Positions 60,838 through 64,000 of a stretch of 64,000 nucleotides of DNA are shown here, piece by piece. The stretch covers positions 404,005 through 468,004 of the forward strand of contig JAJEKB010000542.1 in NCBI GenBank assembly GCA_022393335.1, given 5' to 3'. Below the pieces are notes generated by a model that saw only the letters and a list, made by a program, of their open reading frames with translations, searched no databases and was not told where the DNA came from. Made by a program: the position numbers and the translations under genes. Source of the stretch: Macrotrachela quadricornifera. Taxonomy: Eukaryota; Rotifera; Eurotatoria; Philodinida; Philodinidae. Positions within the stretch are counted from its first letter, which is position 1. Each line of letters starts with the position of its first letter.

Positions 60838-61539
60838 TTAAAGTGAAAATTCTCGACGACGATATAAAATAAGTTGAGGTTCTTGATATTCAGTTCGAAA
60901 TCCACCAAAAAATCGCATAGCATCAACAAATAAAAGTTTGTCTTCAGTCGATATTTCAGAATTAATTAAATGATATTTAGCAAAAGGTCCATCATGCATA
61001 CTACTCATTGCTTTATATTGAATTGGTGAAAGATAAAGAAAAAATGATATTAGTTTTTTCAATTCATAACTATGATCCATTTCATCATTTGGAATCTTAT
61101 ATATAAGATTAAATTCTTTATTTTTTTCATCATTATTTTGTTTAAAAAGATAATTATTTAATGCATCTATTGCATCATCCATTTGAGGACATTGACAATC
61201 ATCTGATGGACTTTCATAAGTATCCATTGTACATTCTTGACACATATATAAAGGTTTGGGATAATTTGATATAAATTCATCACGTTGTAAATCAAATATA
61301 TCTTTTGTTACATATTTGAATAAATTTGGTGTTAAATAAGAAGTTATAAACCATTTGATTTGTTTATTTTTAATAAGTGAAATATAACGAGCACATTGTT
61401 CTTTAAGAGTAAGTAAATTATTTGATTGTTTTCCATTAAGTTCAAATCGTTTAATAGCTCCACATAATGAATGACGATCACCTTTAATTCCAATAGCTAA
61501 CGTTTCATATGTTGTTAACCATTTATAATTACGACCCAT
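60838..61539 (-). CDS. Unrecognised 233-residue protein
   Basis: A single intronless frame from ATG at 61539 to the stop at 60838. Composition is that of a real soluble protein, unlike the noise frames nearby. It has no signal peptide and no membrane segment; one stretch, KKLISFFLYLSPIQYKAM, is hydrophobic but short. A cluster of four cysteines, CQECTMD...DDCQCP (about residues 99-117), has C-x-x-C and C-x-C spacing and could bind a metal. The C-terminal part (FAKYHLINSEI, FVDAMRFFGGF, EPQLILYRRREF) is rich in aromatics. I do not recognise the family and give no function. Its own splice partners upstream cannot be excluded, but the start has an ATG soon after stops in frame. Confidence 0.6.
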   Translation of the reverse strand: MGRNYKWLTTYETLAIGIKGDRHSLCGAIKRFELNGKQSNNLLTLKEQCARYISLIKNKQIKWFITSYLTPNLFKYVTKDIFDLQRDEFISNYPKPLYMCQECTMDTYESPSDDCQCPQMDDAIDALNNYLFKQNNDEKNKEFNLIYKIPNDEMDHSYELKKLISFFLYLSPIQYKAMSSMHDGPFAKYHLINSEISTEDKLLFVDAMRFFGGFRTEYQEPQLILYRRREFSL

Positions 61540-64000
61540 GATAAATATGATGAAAAAATCTTAGAAGAAAAGTAAAAAAATCTAAGTATTAAAAATAATT
61601 AGAAGATAATCGTTATAGATTTTATGAAAGAAAAACGAAACTATTGTGTGTTTATTGAAATTGAATAGTTAGAAATTATAGTTATCAGTCTAGTCCGTAA
61701 TGGCGATTTGTTGTTCTACTAAACGAATTATGATTCTTTTTTGCTATTCTATTTCTTTCTTTCTGTCTTGATAGCATGCTTCATTCATTGTTATAAATCG
61801 TAATCAAATTGATAAATGTATGAAAAAAAGAAATAGAAATTAAAAGAGACAGAATATTCATTTGTTGAGTGTTCTTTCATAAATTATTGGATAGTTCTTT
61901 CGAGTCATTTATTCGTAGTAAATATATTGCTTCCTTTAACCTTGTAGATCATTTGTTTATTATAAAATAACATTATATTCTCTTATTCAATTCTTTTTCT
62001 TTTTGGAAAAATAAATTTTTTCATTTCTATGATGGTATTTTTCATTCAGAAATGCATCATATTAAAACAATTTAGTTATTTTATATATTTTGATATACCT
62101 GTTTATAACACAAAGCTTTCACCATTAATTCGACAAATTGCTAGTAGCATTTATATTACACTGTTTTTATTTATTCTAAAGTTATTGCATAGTTATGCTA
62201 AATAAGATATCTTGATCATAATATTTCGAAATATTTTCTACTGACTGAAAAAAAGTTTTTGAACATATGTATAATAATAATTTCTACCAAAAATCTGTAC
62301 TATAGTGAAGCAATTAATAATATAATTCAACTTCTTGAATTATTTTAGTTATATGTCAAATTGAATAACGTTTGTATTTTATCTGTATTATACTTTAATA
62401 AAGTAAAGCATTGTAATTATTTACTATTGTTTTATTGCTTTATCATCATTCATTAATAACATTTTATTATGTTAGAAAGAGGTATATCAGATTACCAACC
62501 TGCCGTCTCAAGGAATCTAAACTTAATTTTATTATTCTGAATATTAACATTTATCTTTGAGTACACTTCATGACTTTATTCAATATCTTATAATGTGTTA
62601 ATATCCCTTTTAGATTCGACTAAAATAGGTTCATATGATGTAGTATTTTTATAGATCTTCAGATCAAAAACTGGTTATTAGAGTCTTTCAGAAAATGCTT
62701 CATATATTTTTTACTTTTCGTTTAATTATTAAAAAATATATCATTCAAAATCAACACACTGAGTTCTCACGAACTATGAAGACATGAAATAAAAAAAATG
62801 GGAAATTGTTTTTTTCGTCCTTAAGAGAGATATCAAGTCATCGTAGGATATTGAATAAATTCATGGGGCGTAATTAGAGATGAATGTTAATATTCAGAAT
62901 AATAAAACTAGATTCAGGTTTTTTGAGATGACAGGTTTGTACCTGATATTCCTCTTTTTAACATAATAGAATGTTATTAACGCATAATGATAAAGCAAAT
63001 AAAATAATGGTAAACAATTATAACAGAAAGATAAGGTGCTATCCGTAATCTAAATCAAGCAAAATTTATAAAGTCAGAATATATTATGTGAGAGGTTATA
63101 TTTTATATTTTATGTCTCATTCATTACAATGTAATAATACAAGCAAGTTTTACACAAAATGGTTCCTCACAAAATTTTTCTTTTATTATAATTAATACTA
63201 AGTGAAAATTGATGAAATAGCACAGAATAATAATGCATTGTTTTTTCTATTATTGCATAAAATAGGAAAATCAAATATCTTCGTTACTTGCTTCAGATTA
63301 TCCTAATTATATAGTAACTTTTAGTTTTCTATTATTTAACATGTGAAAAAGATATAATATATTCGACTTTATCATAAACCATTCACTGTTAATCTTTGAG
63401 GATAATTTCAATTGTTATTATAGTTAAGACACCATACATTGAATTACCATCGATCTATTGATAGATTATTCAGACATTCAACTGATATTGATTTTTTTGT
63501 GGAAAAAAAAATTCTTGTTTATCTTTATCATAACAAATCAATCTAATGTTGATGAACAATACATATTTGAATAAGAATATATTAACAAAAAATGCTTATT
63601 ACTATTTAATTCATTCATATTTATTCCAGAACACTTGAGTATTAGATAGGAAGATAAAAGATTTTGTAAATAAGATCAATGTTTATTCATGTTTTCAATG
63701 CAAATGAAACTATTATCTGTTGTTAGAGATCAAATATGTATATGAATTCGATCGACAATGAAAGGATCTGTGGTATAATTTAATAAGATTGACATATTTA
63801 AAGATCTGATTAAAGCTGTCATTGCAAACTAACAGTTTTATAATATAAACTTTCCTTGACATATGTAGACGAAGGTGTTCGAATTTTAAGATATTTACAA
63901 TATATATAAAGTAATCACAATATAAGATTTCAACAGAACACTTTTTTATGAGGATTAAATTAAGCTCATCGATTTCCATATGAAAAAGTATATTTCAAAT
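61540..64000. other. Intergenic with an inverted-repeat element
   Basis: AT-rich to the window end. Besides the inverted-repeat element at 62411-63023 I see only a minus-strand 88-codon frame at 63713-63979 without domain. No gene is supported. Confidence 0.5.
62411..63023. mobile_element. Inverted-repeat (MITE/foldback) element with about 150-bp arms
   Basis: The left arm 62411-62560 is repeated inverted at 62874-63023 at roughly 80% identity. The best blocks are TTTATTATTCTGAATATTAAC (identical over 21 bases; only part quoted elsewhere), the GCTTTATCAT and TTAATAACATT blocks, and TATTATGTTA. The centre, about 310 bases, has no frame. A non-autonomous DNA transposon is likely; no target duplication was found. 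Confidence 0.65.

Overview
The window is nuclear DNA from an AT-rich animal genome. Coding exons are separated mostly by 45-70 bp GT-AG introns, and codon use is strongly A/T-ending. The gene set is metazoan: a Rab GTPase, TXNL1 with a PITH domain, a DM-domain factor, FAM161, SLC35A4, ornithine decarboxylase, polycystin-1, a DEG/ENaC channel and a calpain. Very short introns, AT richness and many small degraded transposons would suit a bdelloid rotifer (Rotaria/Adineta-like) or a related spiralian. That placement is inference; no rRNA or mitochondrial marker is present to settle it. I see no bacterial or viral gene.

Layout. 1-5135: non-coding. 5136-8154: RAB1 and TXNL1, both +, 724 bp apart. 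8155-11026: transposon debris, made of a long inverted-repeat element and a LINE reverse-transcriptase tail. 11027-12320 (-): DMRTA-type factor. 15607-18463 (+): FAM161 ciliary protein. 20736-21848 (+): intronless SLC35A4-type transporter. 23729-25516 (-): ornithine decarboxylase. 28310-29213 (+): small two-TM protein A. 29655-49135 (-): a 27-exon polycystin-1-like gene of 2,850 codons, rebuilt in frame throughout. 35461-37084 (+): a complete DEG/ENaC channel gene nested antisense in the polycystin intron that splits its PLAT domain. 52257-53576 (+): protein B, a paralogue of A with the same intron position. 55543-59783 (+): a calpain that ends in a membrane anchor and carries a mariner element and a tRNA-like sequence in one intron. 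60838-61539 (-): an unrecognised 233-aa protein. 61540-64000: non-coding with another inverted-repeat element.

How the genes relate. The 28-54 kb segment is rich in membrane-channel genes: a polycystin receptor/channel, a DEG/ENaC channel inside it, and two copies of a small Cys-rich two-TM protein whose topology recalls BK-channel beta subunits on either side. The rest looks like ordinary housekeeping and developmental genes. Gene models below were assembled by hand from splice signals; each CDS given is a multiple of three with no internal stop. UTRs and promoters could not be defined.

Most unusual points: the antisense nested channel gene whose stop lies 19 bp from a host splice donor; the flanking paralogue pair; the tail-anchored calpain without EF hands; a 37-bp GC-rich tandem repeat bracketed by a 13-bp inverted repeat; and four inverted-repeat elements that are probably non-autonomous DNA transposons, one with TTAA flanks, in addition to a degraded mariner.
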